Of a stretch of 64,000 nucleotides of DNA, positions 43,723 to 55,301 are shown piece by piece. Both the position numbers and the translations under genes were made by a program. This stretch comes from Capra hircus (taxonomy: Eukaryota; Chordata; Mammalia; Artiodactyla; Bovidae), in contig NW_017189896.1 in assembly GCF_001704415.2 (NCBI RefSeq), forward strand, positions 1-64,000, read 5' to 3'. Below the pieces are notes generated by a model. That model did no database searches, was not told the origin of the DNA, and was given only the letters and a program-made list of their open reading frames with translations. Each line of letters starts with the position of its first letter. The first letter of the stretch is position 1.

Positions 43723-44159
43723 AGTATCGTGGTCTGTAGTATTTGATTTTTTTAAATTGAAGTGTGGTTGATTTGTAATATTAGTTCCAGGTATGGACAT
43801 AGCGATTCAGTATTCTTACACATCACACTCCTTTAAAGTTGTTACAGAATAGCAAATGTGTTTCTCTGTCCCTCGGCTGTTTTTCACATAGTGAGTCTGC
43901 GTCTCAGTCCCCTGGCCCTATCTCTCCCTCTCCCCTCCCTCCTCCCGTTGGTAGCCGCAGTGTGTTCTCCGCACCTGCGAGTCTGCTTCTGTTTTGTTAT
44001 ATACGTTTCTTAATTTTTTAGACTCGACCTGTAAGTGATAACGTAGCCTAGTTGCCTTTATCTATCTGAACCATTTCACTAAGCGTAATACTCTCTTGGT
44101 CCACACGCACTGTGGCAGATGGCAGAATTCCGTCCTTTTTATGGCTGAGTAACGTCCTG

Positions 44160-44163
<4 letters not shown>

Positions 44164-44201
<38 letters not shown>
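44164..44201 (+). repeat. (AC)19 microsatellite
   Basis: An uninterrupted AC run of 19 units (38 bases) within the L1 3' half. Long enough to be polymorphic. Confidence 0.95.
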
Positions 44202-44203
<2 letters not shown>

Positions 44204-44654
44204 CGCCTTCGTTATCCGTTTGTCTGTTGGTAGACACTTGCGTTGCTCCCGAATCTTTTCTGTCGTTAAGAACGCTGCTATAACTGTTAGGGTGTACGTG
44301 TATTTTTGAATTGGCATTTTCATCCTGTTCGTGGACGCAGCCAGGAGTGGCATTGCTGGATTCTGCCTTCAGTGTTTTGAAGACTCTCCATGCTGGTTTC
44401 CACAATGGCTGCACCAAGCTGCCTGACAAGCAGCGGTGTCTCAGGGCTCCCTTTTCTCTGCGTCCTCACCACCGCTGGCTGTTTGCGTTTTCTTTGATGA
44501 TGGCCATCCTGCCTCGTTACGGCTTCGATCTGCATTTCTCTGGGGGTCAGTGGTGCTGCGTGTCTTTCCGCGCTGGCCCGTCTGTGTGGCCTCTTTGGGA
44601 CAGTGTCTGTTCAGGTCTTCTGCCCATTTCTTAATAGTGTGGTTTGCTTTTTAA

Positions 44655-44792
44655 AAGCAATATTTATGTCTTTGGTTGCCTCGGGTCTTAACCGTGCATG
44701 TGGGATCTGGTTCCCTGACAAGCGGTCAAACCTGAGTCCCCTGTACTGGGGGCATGGAGTCTCAGCAACTGAACCAGCAGGGAAGGCCCTGG
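44655..44792 (-). repeat. CHR-type SINE in L1
   Basis: GGTTGCCTCGGGTCTTAACC, TGTGGGATCTGGTTCCCTGA, ACCAGCAGGGAAGGCCC are the antisense of a short CHR. It splits the L1 ORF2 region. Confidence 0.65.
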
Positions 44793-45424
44793 TGTGTGTT
44801 TGTTTCTTTAATATTGTATGAAGTGTTTACCTATTTTGGCTATTAACCCCAATTGGTCATAATTACAACTTGCAAACATTCTCTCCCATTTAGTAAGTCG
44901 TCTTATCATTCGTCACCGCTTTCCTTTGGTGTGTAAAAGTTCCTAAGCTTAATTAGGTGTCACTTATTTATTTTCAATTTTATTTCTTTCGCCTTAGGGG
45001 GCAGGTCCGAAGAAATGTTGCGACGATTCGCGTCAGAGTGCCCTGCCTGTGCTCTTTAGGGGTTTTATGGTTTCAGGTCTTACGTTTGGGTCTTTAATCC
45101 ATTTTGAGTTTATATTTCAAATGATCTAAGGAAATGTTCTAGCCTCAGACTGTTACACGCAGCTGTCCCGTTTTCCAAGCAACACTTACTGAAGAGACTG
45201 TTTTCCTTCTTTTATGGTCTCGCCTCCTCTGCTGTGGATCGATTGACCTCAGTCGTGTGGGTTTATTTCCGGGCGGGCTTTTCCGTTCTGGCGATCTGCG
45301 TGTCCATTTTGTGCTGGTCTGTTTTGACGACTGTAGCTTTGTAGTATAATCTGAAGTCGGGGGTGTGATGCCTCCAGCTTGCTCTTTTTTTCTCTCACTA
45401 GTAGTGAAATTTACTTTGTTCTTA

Positions 45425-45720
45425 AAAAAGAAAAAAAAATCCTAGCAAACGAAAGTGCAGGGCTGTATAGCTTTACCAGGGGAACCTACCAAACATAAAA
45501 GAAGAGTTAATATCTATTCTTCTCAAACTGTTCCAAAAAATTGGATGGGCTAGAATACTGCCAAACTCATTCTACAAGACCTCCGTTGCCAAAATCAGAG
45601 AAAGACAATGTAAAAAAGGGAAACTACAGGCCCAAATCTCTGATGAGCATGGATGCAAAACCCTCAGTAAAACATCAACAAGTGAATTTCACCGTATCCA
45701 CAGGAATCCAATTTTAGCCA
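45425..45720 (+). mobile_element. L1 ORF2 RT segment, inverted relative to neighbour
   Basis: Plus-strand L1 ORF2. The short reading AKIRERQCKKGNYRP then SLMSMDAK is the L1 reverse-transcriptase motif region, with GAATACTGCCAAACTCATTC before it. It is more 5' in ORF2 than the antisense segment on its left, as twin-priming inversion would give. The frame is broken. Confidence 0.75.
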
Positions 45721-46011
45721 TCTTTCTGGGTAAGAGGTGTCGGGCGCCGTCTAACCCCTTCATTTTACGGATGAGAGAACAGACTCACAGGGGGACGGTG
45801 GCTGCCCCAGGTCAGGAGGCTCAGCAGCAGCAGCCCTCCCATCCTCCCAGTCCGAGGGACAGTGTTCAGGGTAGGTCGCACAAGAGGCCTCTTGCCCCTT
45901 GACGAAAAGTGGGGCTCGTGTCTCTCCTGGCCCGAAGGAGGTTTAGGAATCTCCCACGGGAGGTCTTTCTTGTATGTCTCAGATACCCGTCTGTCTAGTA
46001 GTAGGGAATGG

Positions 46012-46250
46012 GACACTGCTCCCACGGACAGAGGAGCCTGGCGGGCCACAGTCCATGGGGTCGCTGAGAGTCGGACACGACTGAGCGACTTCACTTTCAC
46101 TCTTCCCTTTCGTGCATTGGAGAAGGCGATGGCGACCCACTCCCGTGTTCTTGCCAGCGGAATCCCAGGGACGGGGGAGCCTGGTGGGCTGCTGTCTGTG
46201 GGGTCGCACAGGGTCGGACACGACTGAAGCGACTTAGCAGCAGCAGCCGC
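46012..46250 (+). repeat. BOV-A2 SINE, 5'-truncated
   Basis: Starts inside the first unit (ACGGACAGAGGAGCCTGGCG), with GACTGAGCGACTTCACTTTC, then the second unit to GACTTAGCAGCAGCAGCCG. The first unit's start is lost. Confidence 0.9.
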
Positions 46251-46959
46251 GCCCTGGTAACAGTGTTTCTGTTTAGCTCAAACCGCGCAGCGAGTCTTCA
46301 GGGCTTGTCCAAATCCCCCTTGATTCTTAACTCTTAGAAACATTGTTACTTAAAGCCTCTAATTAGCAGTCAGAGAGCCCTGTGGGCCTTTCAATGGCTG
46401 TGTCAGTTTCTGAGCTCCTTCCGCCCACTAGTGTAAGCTCTGGGCAGGCAGGAGCTGGCGGCTGATTCCCTGAAGTATGTGCCCAATCCCTGGGTCATGG
46501 TGGTTGGGTTAACTGAGCTGGGCTGTTCTGGGGGGCGGCGGGAAGCTATGGTATGAGATGTGAGCCCCTGACAGAGTCTCTGTGCTGCCCAGAGAGACGC
46601 CGGTTGGATCTCAGAACATTGGAGCGGACAGAGGTCGTGACTGTCCCCCCGACACCGAGAACCACGAATGACTCTTCCTTCGCGGTGCTTACCTGCTGGC
46701 AGTGACACCCTCGTTCACGTGGCTGATCACAGCTCCTCCCCTCTCCTCCACTGCCTCACCCTCTGCCTCAGCACCAGGCCTGGGGAGCAGTCGGTGCTCA
46801 GAAAGTCCTTGCTGAAGGGGTGGTTGAAGGAATGGACCAACTCGTTTCATAGATGGAGAAGCAGAGGCCCCAGGAGGCCGGGCTGCTCGGCAGCAAAGCT
46901 GGGACGAGCGGTCAGGCCTCCTGGGTCTCAGGCAGGTGTGCGACTGCTCCAATTTCCTT
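46251..46959. other. Unique intergenic sequence
   Basis: No gene or clear repeat is recognised. The stretch near 46720-46870 is MIR/L2-like. Confidence 0.35.
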
Positions 46960-47125
46960 TGTGTTTGGTCAGCATTGGGGTCTAGTCCAACCTGCTTGTT
47001 TCCAGAAGGGAAACTGAGGCCCAGAGAGGGGAAGGACTCACCCACAGTCACAGAAGAAGACCACGCCAGAGCCAGGCCTAGAGCCGAAAGCTCTTGACTC
47101 CCAAGCCAGTGCTCTTTCCTTGTAA
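46960..47125 (-). repeat. MIR SINE
   Basis: AGGGAAACTGAGGCCCAGAG, GGGGAAGGACTCACCCAC, GTCACAGAAGAAGACCACG and CTTGACTCCCAAGCCAGTGC in the order of a MIR in reverse. Well preserved for its age. Confidence 0.65.
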
Positions 47126-47867
47126 AGGCGTAGAGAAAACAAAGCTGGATCGGGCTGATTGCCAAGCCCCTGTAGGAGGTCACATAGCCAAGCGGCTCTC
47201 AGAGTCCCTTGTCTATTCTTAGCCTGAACTTTGAGTGACTTCGGTCTACAGCGGCTTTCCCCCCCGTTTCCTCAGCACTTGTTTTTTTGTGTGTGTATGT
47301 GGTGCGGGTTTTTAAATAAGGGGTGCTACGTGGAGGAAGTGGGCTTCGGCACGGTCCTGCCACAGGGGCCCTGAAGAGCATGAACGCGAGAGGGGCCCTG
47401 AGAAAACAATTAGCCTCTCTCCTCTGATGTGACCCCAGAGCCGCCCTTTCTGCTGCCTCTCACAACTGTCAACGCAAGGCTGAACTGCTCACACAATGAG
47501 GAGGAAACAGCCAGAAGGAATTTACAAAGAGGGCTGCCTGTTAGTGTTGGCCGCCGTGCCTCACTGTGATGAGGACGGAGAACGAGCTCTTCCGGAGCCA
47601 CAGTCCCGTCTGCAATGCTGTGTCATTAACGTCAGAGCCCCTTTCTGCACAAACTCTGAAAACCCCTTTCTCCACTTTGCCAAATGCTTGCTCTGGACAG
47701 GACGCACAAGAAATTCAAGCAGCTACTGACTCTGGGTTACTTGGAAAGGACCAGAAACCCAGAGGATAGAAGGTAGTCGGTGCTGCAAGTTCAGAGGAGG
47801 CAGAAGCTGCTCTGGGCTGGCCTGGCTGAGAGAAGTTGCGGGGGGGCAGCTTGAACCAGGGCTGGCG

Positions 47868-48270
47868 TGTAGCTGTCTGTTGCCGTGTAACAAATTACCT
47901 CAAAACTTGGTGGCTTAGAGCACAAGCATTTAATATCTCGCAGTTTCTGTGGGTGAAGAATCGGATCCAGCCTAGCAGGATGACCCTGGCTCAAGGTGTT
48001 CTGGGAGGCTGCAGTCAAGCTCCTGGCCTCAAGGCTCGCCAGGACGTGGAGGGGAACCCAGTCTCAAGCTCACCGAACGGGTCGTTGGCAGGCCCATCCC
48101 TCGTGACACAAGCGTCTCTACACGACGGCTTCAGCCCGTGGAGCTGGCTTCCCCCCCGGGTGACGGCAAGGGTGACTTCCGAGGTACACCGCCGCCCTTT
48201 GGTAACCTGACCTTAGACACGCTCTCCCATCACTTCCGCTGACTCTTCACTGGAAGCAGTCACGAGGCTT
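47868..48270 (-). mobile_element. MLT1 LTR (ERVL-MaLR), eroded
   Basis: Reverse complement of the MLT1 3' end: TGTTGCCGTGTAACAAATTA, CTCAAAACTTGGTGGCTTAG, TTAATATCTCGCAGTTTCTG, then CTCAAGGTGTTCTGGGAGGC. The rest is eroded to about 48270. Confidence 0.75.
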
Positions 48271-48845
48271 GGCCCACCGAGGGGCAGAGGCCGTTGGACG
48301 CCATGTCAGGGGCTGCCTCCCCCAACCTTGCCGGATGGGCAGGATGTAACGAAAGCACACACAGCGTTTCAGGTGGAAATGAGAGCGAAAGCACAGAGGC
48401 CACAGAGCTTTGAGCGCAGCGACTTGGCTGGAGCACGGCCTTGAGCAGGAGTGTGGGCAGTGGCTGGAGAAGCTGTCTGGGCCCAGGTTGAACTGGGCTT
48501 AAAAAACACACCGGGCTGCAGAGTTTTGCTTCTGCCCTTAGGCTCTCGTCCCTGCCGCCCCACTCCGCGGCGAGCTCTGTAAGTTTGGGAACCACTTCTG
48601 CTTCATGCTCAGTACGTCTCTGCGATTTACTGTGGAGGTTGGCAAGTGACGGTGATCAGGAAGACTCAAGGAGCAAGCCCTGTGAAGTCAGTGTGTCAGG
48701 AGAACGCACAGTGCCCGTGCCTTCATCCTTTCGGGATTCAACAGAGTTACTTGTGGAGCACCTGATCAGGATTTAAACACTGTCCCTTATTTCTGAGGCA
48801 CCACTATGGAAATTCACAGCACGCAACCAAGAGGGGACTGGGCTT
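48271..48845. other. Unique intergenic sequence
   Basis: No gene or repeat is recognised. Confidence 0.3.
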
Positions 48846-48915
48846 TGGACTACAGTCCATGCGGTTGCAAAGCGTCGGACACAGCTTAGCGACACAGCTT
48901 AGCGACTGAGCAACG
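48846..48915 (+). repeat. Bov-tA tail fragment with 13-base tandem repeat
   Basis: GGACTACAGTCCATGCGGTT, GCAAAGCGTCGGACACAGC is a SINE 3' end. The unit GACACAGCTTAGC at 48878-48890 is repeated exactly at 48891-48903. Confidence 0.8.
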
Positions 48916-49254
48916 GAAGCGCTTTCATCACCTCCTCGTTCTGTTGAGCCTCAGAATCTTGGTGCCTTGGCAAGAGGGGACCGGCTTGGTGTCTAAGGGC
49001 AGACAGAGCTGGTCTCCCTCAGCAGTGCAGGAGCTGGACCAGACTAGCGCAGCCGGACTGGGCAGGCTCCTCACACTGGTGCTGACCGCTCGCAGCGCCG
49101 CCTGCTCCAGGGGCAGGCTGGAGCGCCTCTCCGAGCTGCCGTCTGCGTTGCCCTTTGCTGTGAAGGGAGGGAGAGCCTCTTCTGGGGGAAGGACTGGAGG
49201 GAAAAAACTACCAGGTGGCGGGCTTGTTCGGGGCCGCCCCAGTCTGGGAGCTTA

Positions 49255-49535
49255 ACCGGTAGCAACTGCTTTCTCCCAGTTCGGAGGCTGCAAGGGTCGC
49301 CGAGTCGGCAGGCTGGGTGTCTCCTGAGGCCCTCCTCCCGGCCTCGTGATGGTGTCCTCCCGTCTGGAGGCCTTTCTTCTCTGCTCACACCCCTGTGTCT
49401 TTTCCTGTCTTACAAGGTCACCAGTCCTGTTGGATTAGGGCCCCACATTCATAACCTCCTTTAACCATAACAGCCTTGTTAAAGGCTTGTCTCCACGTAC
49501 AATCACACCGGGGGGGTAGGGCTTCCTCAGTCAAG
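49255..49535 (-). repeat. MaLR-like or other ancient LTR-type relic
   Basis: TTGGATTAGGGCCCCACATT, CATAACCTCCTTTAACC and GTCTTTTCCTGTCTTACAAG resemble the antisense of a mammalian LTR repeat (usual TGGGCCCTAATCCAA in the other sense). The family is not assigned. Confidence 0.4.
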
Positions 49536-49699
49536 CGAGAGGGGCCCGGTTCATCCCGTAACGGGGGCCGAAGTCTATCGCACACGAGCCTTGTGTCCCG
49601 TCATCTGCGCTCTTCTAAGGGAATGCTAACCTCCCGTTTGCAGAGATGGTGATTGACGATTCTTGTTTTCCAAGGTTTCCTTTCACTTATTTCAACTTC

Positions 49700-50010
49700 A
49701 GCCTTCGGCGTGCTGGGTCTGCGTCGCGCACGGGCTTTCTCTGGCTGCGGCGGGCCGGCCGCCCCGGGCTTGCGGCGCCGGCTCCTCCCTGTGCTCCCGC
49801 CTCTCGCTGCTGGACGCCGGCTCCGGGGCGCGCGGGCTCCGCTGGTGTGTTCAGTGGGCTCAGCAGTTGGGACTCGCGGGCTCTGGAGCGCAGGCTCGGG
49901 AGTTGTGACCCACGGGCTTAGCTGCTCAGTGGCTACGGGATCTTCCTGGATGAGGAGTCGAACCTGGGTCCCTGCCTTGGCAGGCAGGTTCTTGTCCACC
50001 AGGGAAGTCC
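49700..50010 (-). repeat. CHR-2 type SINE, full-length form
   Basis: Reverse complement, from GCGTCGCGCACGGGCTTTCT through GCTCAGTGGCTACGGGATCT and GAGTCGAACCTGGGTCCC to TCCACCAGGGAAGTCC. Very CpG-rich (CGGGCCGGCCGCCCCGGG), creating long chance open frames. Confidence 0.85.
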
Positions 50011-50409
50011 TGGTCAGGGCTGTTTCGTTACAGGAATCTCCCGGTTAGTAGACAGGATGCTATCTCTCCTCTACAGAAGGGGAAGCCAAACCGGGAGGGC
50101 TCCCGGGTTCCCGGGCTCCCAGGTTCCCGCCCAGTTACAAAGCGTCTAGACTCTGGTTTCCGGATCCTGGGCCTCCTCTATCCCCTGCCGTGGTGTAACC
50201 TGCCCTTGACCACGCAGGCCCAGCCCCTCAGCACCCTGACCTGGATTCTGACTGCCCACTTCTTCCTCCCGCCCGCTCCACCAGAACCTACGCCCCACCT
50301 CCAGGTCCTTCCATTTGATTACGGAAGCGACAAGTAGCTGACTGAAGCAAATGTCAGGAAGAATCCATGTTGACTAGCTGGTGCGAGATTACTCGGGGGG
50401 CACCCCAGC

Positions 50410-50660
50410 CACGGGTTAACAACCTGTGATACTTTATAGCTTGTGAAACACTTTCTTCGCATGCCGTGTCTAACTTGCTTTCAGTCCCACAAGGATTCTC
50501 TGCAGCGGATGCCACTGGCATCCATACTGTTCAGACTCAGCGATGGGGCAGGTGCAGAGGCTGGGCTTGAACCAGACGCTGGGTGCCCTCTTTACTCTGT
50601 CTTTCTCCACCTCCGAAGTCTGCCAGACAGTTTGGAACAGTGTTGTGCTGCGCGGATGCT
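50410..50660 (-). repeat. MIR-like relic
   Basis: ACTTTATAGCTTGTGAAACA, TCCCACAAGGATTCTCTGC and CAGAGGCTGGGCTTGAACC are in MIR-like order. Eroded. Confidence 0.4.
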
Positions 50661-52699
50661 CTCCTCTAAACGTTCCAGCCTGCGGCTCACACCCTTCCCT
50701 GCGCACTCCCTCCTGACCGCCCCTCTGCCGAACTCCCGCGGCGCTGGGACTTGAGACTCTGCTCCACTCCTGCTTAGCTGAGGTGACCGCAAACACATGT
50801 TCCCTCCTCACGAGGCTTTTGTTTCTTCATCTGGGATTAATTTCATCGACTAGGGCCGTTTTCCAGCTTGAAGAGTCTTAACAAACTGATCGTCAGTATC
50901 TTCCGTTTCATCCGTCCCGTAAACAGCTACTGAGTTTCTGCTATGCGTCAGGCCCCGTGCTACGCACTTTCCCCATTTGCTCGTTTCTTTTTAAAATAAA
51001 CTTGGACCTTTGAGTTTCTTACCAACAGAAAACAATAGCAATAGAAGGGAAAACCCAAGAACGAAAAAGAAGAAAAACTTCCTCAGCAGGTTCCCGAACT
51101 CCCGCCCCACCATAGGCCTGGGGGACAGCAGGTCAAGGCCAGCAGGGACCCTGCCCTCGGGGCGTACACTTTCTCGCCTGCCAGGATTGCCCCTGGAAGC
51201 ATCTGGCCGGATACTTCTAGAGAAAAGCCCAGTCGTGCGGATGAATGACTGAGGAAGCCAAGAAAGGGCACCGGAGTAAGACGTGGCAGAGAGGGGGCCT
51301 GGGGAGCTGGGCCTCTCCAGCCCGAGTTTGGGGTGCTTTTCTTCCGCACTGTGCCTTGCACTGTGAGCTCTCCCTTCTGGCCTGTGCTGAGACGGCGGCC
51401 TCTCTGCTGGGTGTTCCTGCCGAGATCTGGGCCTGCGCTGCCGCTGACTTGGTGGCTGACAACAGGCCTCATGGGCCACCATATCAACGCGCAGATGCCC
51501 GCTTTCCGCTGGAACTTGAGACACGAGAGTGTAAGGAACACAGCCTGCCGCTCGGGCGTGAGCCCGCTCCCAGGCGGGGCTTCCTTCTGGTCCTTTCCGT
51601 GCTGCTGGGCCAGCCTGTCAGCCTCCCTGGGAAACGGCTCGCTGCTCTGCCCCGCCGCCTACCTTCTGCCCCTGCTTTTATCCAAATCAGGGCCGGAAGT
51701 AGCTGCCTGTAGATCTCGGCTCTGCTCACTCCGTATCCCACAGTCGTTTGCTGAAAAGCGTGCAGCACCGCTCGCGCCTGGTCTCTCAAGGAGATGTTCC
51801 GAGATTTGGGCCACTGAGGGGACAGCCAGCCCCGGCGTGGGATGAGCCCCGCGCTCCTTTCCGTGTGGGGCACCCTCATCCGTGCGTCTTCATAGAAACA
51901 GCAGCCTGGTGCCCATGTGTACACAAACAGCTGTTTGCACGGCCGGCCCTCAATTAGTGTGAACGTCACCACACTCATTTTAAAAATTGTGTTTAATCAA
52001 AAGCAAAGCGGCATGTGATTTAAAAAGGCAGCTTCTACAGCCCTACAAGGTTTATGGAGACCGAGAGTGCTCCTTGGCCTCGCTGCACGCACCCCGTCCC
52101 CACTCTTCCTTCCCTAGAGGGACCATTTGCAACCTGCTCAGCTCATTCTTCTACTGATACCTGTCTATAAACATTGACAGCAGGTGCGTACTGCCGCTTC
52201 CTGGCTTTTCAGTTCAGGGGTTGTCTGTTGAGGCCCCACCGCAGGGCGTGAGAATGCGGCCGCTCACTCCCCTGCGCGCGTGTGCACGGCCCCCGCTCCC
52301 CTGTCCCCACTATAGTCAGGGAGCAGCTTTGGGGAGGCCGGTTGCTGTGCGACAGAGCCAAGCCACGGGGTGACCTAGGACGGCTTTCCCGTCCCAGCGG
52401 GTCTCTCTGGTTTGATTCTGGTTTTTTTCGGACATTTAGGTTTCTCAGATCGCAGCACTAATTACCTCTCAACCCTGCCAGGTGTCCAGACCTCTTGGTG
52501 TGCCCTTGGAGGCCCGCTCCTCTCCTGCGTGGCTGCCGTCTCAGGAGCCCCCACCCCTGCCGTCAGCCCGAGGCTCCCTTGCCTCCGTCTTGTCTTGGGT
52601 CACCTGTTTCTGGATCTCATCCTTCTTGCTCTTTGCTTCCCTCTTTTTGATGACTCCTATTTTTGGAAACGTCTGAGAGCGCATGAATGGGAGATTTTT
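50661..52699. other. Unique intergenic sequence, about 2 kb
   Basis: No gene, RNA or clear repeat is recognised. Long open frames (for example 51245-51712 and 51484-51978) resemble nothing known. MIR/L2-like scrap near 50910-50975 (AACAGCTACTGAGTTTCTGC). Confidence 0.4.
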
Positions 52700-53180
52700 T
52701 TAAGCCTTGCATGTCTGAAATGTCCAGCTCCCGCTTGATCAAGTGTGGAACCCTAGATAAGAAGTCATTTTGCCTCCGAACTTCGATAGCACGGCTCCAC
52801 TGTCTTCTAGGTTTCAGGGCTGCTGTGGAGGCCACACCTTCTTTGCATGTGACCTGGAGGATTCTCTGTCTTTGGCATCAAGGATGTCACCAGGTCACAC
52901 CTAGCGTGCTGGCCACGTGGTGGCCCTTTCAGTCTGAAAGCTCACGTTCCGTGATTCTGGAGTGTTCTCTTGAGTTATTCTATATCCTTCATTGTGGTTC
53001 TAAATCTGTGATTCAGCTGTTGGGATGAGTTTCTCATCTGTCCTTTCCTTGTTTCCTTGTCTTTTTTATCCTACTCTCTGGGAAGTTTCCTCAATGTATC
53101 TTCTAATGCTTTTATTACATTTTAAAATTTCTGATGTCATTTTTTTTTCCCTTTCCAAGAGCTTGGCGACTTTTCCCTAA
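52700..53180 (-). repeat. Very old L1-like (L1ME/HAL1-type) relic
   Basis: GTGACCTGGAGGATTCTCTG, GTGGCCCTTTCAGTCTGAAA, GCTCACGTTCCGTGATTCTG and TTCTCTTGAGTTATTC follow the antisense of an old L1-type ORF1 region. Family tentative. Confidence 0.4.
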
Positions 53181-53529
53181 AAACAACAAAAAAAAGTTTT
53201 CAGTGGAGTTTTAGATATACTGAAATTAGGTGCATGTGGCTAGCCCACTGTTTTAACCCAGTGTCTCTAAATACATTGGTTGTTTAACAGTTCCTACCTT
53301 CTGTTTGTATCAAGCCCATTACAATGGTGTGACATTTCTCAGCCTAGAATGCGGTGTCTGTACAGAACCTTGGGGTCGTCCAGTTCATCCCCATCCCTGA
53401 CAGAGAGAACACCCAGTTCTCAGAGACGGGAAGTGTCCTCTTGGAAAACGCTCGTCTCTGCCAGAACTCACCAGGGCGTGTGAGAGGAATGATTTGGCTA
53501 CACTATACTCTTGTACCTGGTTTGTTTGG

Positions 53530-53715
53530 GTTCCCAGGTGGCGCTACTGGTAAAGAACCCGCCTACCAGTGCAGGGGACATAAGAGATGGGGGTTTGGTC
53601 GGGAAGATCCCCTGGAGGAGGGCGTGGCAACCCACTCCAGCGCTCTTGCCTGGAGACGCCCATGGATGGGGGAGCCTGGTGGGCTACAGTCCACGGGGTC
53701 GCGAAGAGTTGAACG
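53530..53715 (+). repeat. Bov-tA SINE
   Basis: GGGTTCCCAGGTGGCGCTAC, AGAACCCGCCTACCAGTGC, GGGAAGATCCCCTGGAGGAG and GGGTCGCGAAGAGTTGAACG. Confidence 0.9.
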
Positions 53716-53734
53716 TGTTTGTTTACTCTTTTCC

Positions 53735-54085
53735 AAAAAGTGTTACTGAGTTATAACTGACGTATAATAAATAAACTGCACATATTTAAAGTGTGTGATT
53801 TGATCAATTTGACCCGTATACGTATGGCCCCCACGCATGTATACACACATACTTATGAATCCATCATCACAGCCGAGATGCTGATCAGCCCCCAGACCCC
53901 CCGTTCCCCTCTGTTTCTCCTGCCTCCAGCCTCCCGCGGCCTCTGCCCAGGCAGCCACGGGCCTGCTTTCTGTCACTGTGGTCTAGCCTGTGTCTGCTCG
54001 GTATAAACGGAGTCACAGAGTGTGGCCTGTCTTTCTGTCTGGCTTTTCTGCACTGGTTTCGCTGGGTGCTTTGGAGGCCACGCCT
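53735..54085 (-). repeat. L1 3' UTR fragment
   Basis: ACTGAGTTATAACTGACGTA, AATAAACTGCACATATTTAA, AGTGTGTGATTTGATCAATT, then the eroded 3' UTR through GGTATAAACGGAGTCACAGA. Antisense L1MA/L1MB-type 3' UTR. Confidence 0.65.
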
Positions 54086-55017
54086 GGCTGCCCAGGTGAG
54101 AAGGCTTCCCCAGCTCCACCCCCTTCCACACCCTTCCCCTTGTGCACGCTTCCCATCTCGCCTCCTCCAGGGGCTGCTGCTGCAGCGTCCTGGCCTTCCC
54201 CTCGGCATCCAAGCCTGGGGTCGGGAAAGGACCGAATTTACATCCGCACTGAGGTGACTAATATCTTCTGTGTATGGTTTGGGTGATTGTACAGAAGACG
54301 GAAGCCCATGTTTGGCTTGTGCCGAAGAAGTGAAGATCTAACGATGGATTTCTGGGCGTGGCCACCGATGCGTGGGAGAGACTTTGGACAAAGGCCTCCC
54401 CTGAGCCTCTAGACGTGCACCCTGGTAGCAGAATCCCCGCAAACTGAAAGCACCTCTGGTTCCATTCAGAATTTTGGTTTCCTGAAACGTCAGCCATTGA
54501 GAAGCTAAAAAAAGAACACATGTCTTGCTGGCCTTCCTTCCTTTTGGTCTGTTTGGCAGAGAAAAAAAACCCCTGTGTCGATAAGAGGTCAGTCGCGAAG
54601 GCAGGGATCCCGTGTTTTGTCCCTGTGTCTCTGGTCTGGGTGAGAGGAGGGCCACCGAAAGTGGCCCCGGGGCTGCCAGACCAAAGTCTGAAGCCGGCAG
54701 ACCAGCCTGGCTCTGGAGGTGCCCCGGTTCTTCCCTCCCGTGTTTGTACGTTTAATCTTTAATTCTTCATCAGTTAATTCACATTTCATTCTCGACAGTG
54801 CTGTGAAGGAGGAGAATTGGAAATATTTCTGCATGTTGAATGTGAGAAAAGAGGGTAGCGCAATCTTAACTTCAACGCACTCCTCAGCAGTGGCCCTGTC
54901 CAAGGGGGACCCCAGGCCTCTGCCCTTGCCGGGGACATGCTGGTAGGAAATCTTGGGGCAGAAGCAGGGGAGTCAGGCTCACTTTGACGTGTAGTGTATG
55001 TATTTATGGTTTGTATT
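54086..55017. other. Unique intergenic sequence
   Basis: No gene or repeat is recognised. The part at 54290-54700 has no assignment. Confidence 0.35.
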
Positions 55018-55301
55018 AAGGCAATGGCACCCCACTCCAGTACTCTTGCCTGAAAAAATCCCATGGATGGAGGAGCCTGGTGGGCTGCAGTCCACGGGGT
55101 CGCTAAGAGTCGGACACGACTGAGCAACTTCACTTTCACTTTCCACTTTCATGCGTTGGAGAAGGAAATGGCAACCCACTCCCGTATTCTTGCCTGGAGA
55201 ATCCCAGGGACGGGGGAGCCTGGAGGGCTGCCGTCTATGGGGTCGCACAGAGTCGGACACGACTGAAGTGACTTAGCAGCAGCAGCAGCAGCAGCAGCAG
55301 C
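55018..55301 (+). repeat. BOV-A2 SINE with (GCA)n tail
   Basis: Two BovA units, AAGGCAATGGCACCCCACTC to CTTCACTTTCACTTTCC and TTGGAGAAGGAAATGGCAAC to GACTTAGCAGCAGC. The tail at 55276-55301 is an AGC trinucleotide run of about nine units. It lacks the first few bases of the consensus. Confidence 0.93.

Larger units (their letters stand above)
43738..45410 (-). mobile_element. L1 3' half (ORF2 C-terminus and 3' UTR)
   Basis: Antisense L1: AAATTGAAGTGTGGTTGATT, GAGTCTGCTTCTGTTTTGTT, TTATGGCTGAGTAACGTCCT, CCAGGAGTGGCATTGCTGG, TTTTTGATGATGGCCATCC-like, TTCTGCCCATTTCTTAATAG, TTTAATCCATTTTGAGTTTA and GTGTCCATTTTGTGCTGG, all in order. A CA microsatellite and a CHR SINE are inside it. It meets an opposite-strand L1 piece at about 45420. 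Confidence 0.85.

Noticed and set aside
49601..50048. Overlapping open frames up to 132 aa on both strands
   Set aside because: These lie inside a CpG-rich CHR-2 SINE.
55018..55301. CRISPR-like or satellite repeat because of repeated units
   Set aside because: The two units are the BovA dimer of a BOV-A2 SINE. The genome is mammalian.
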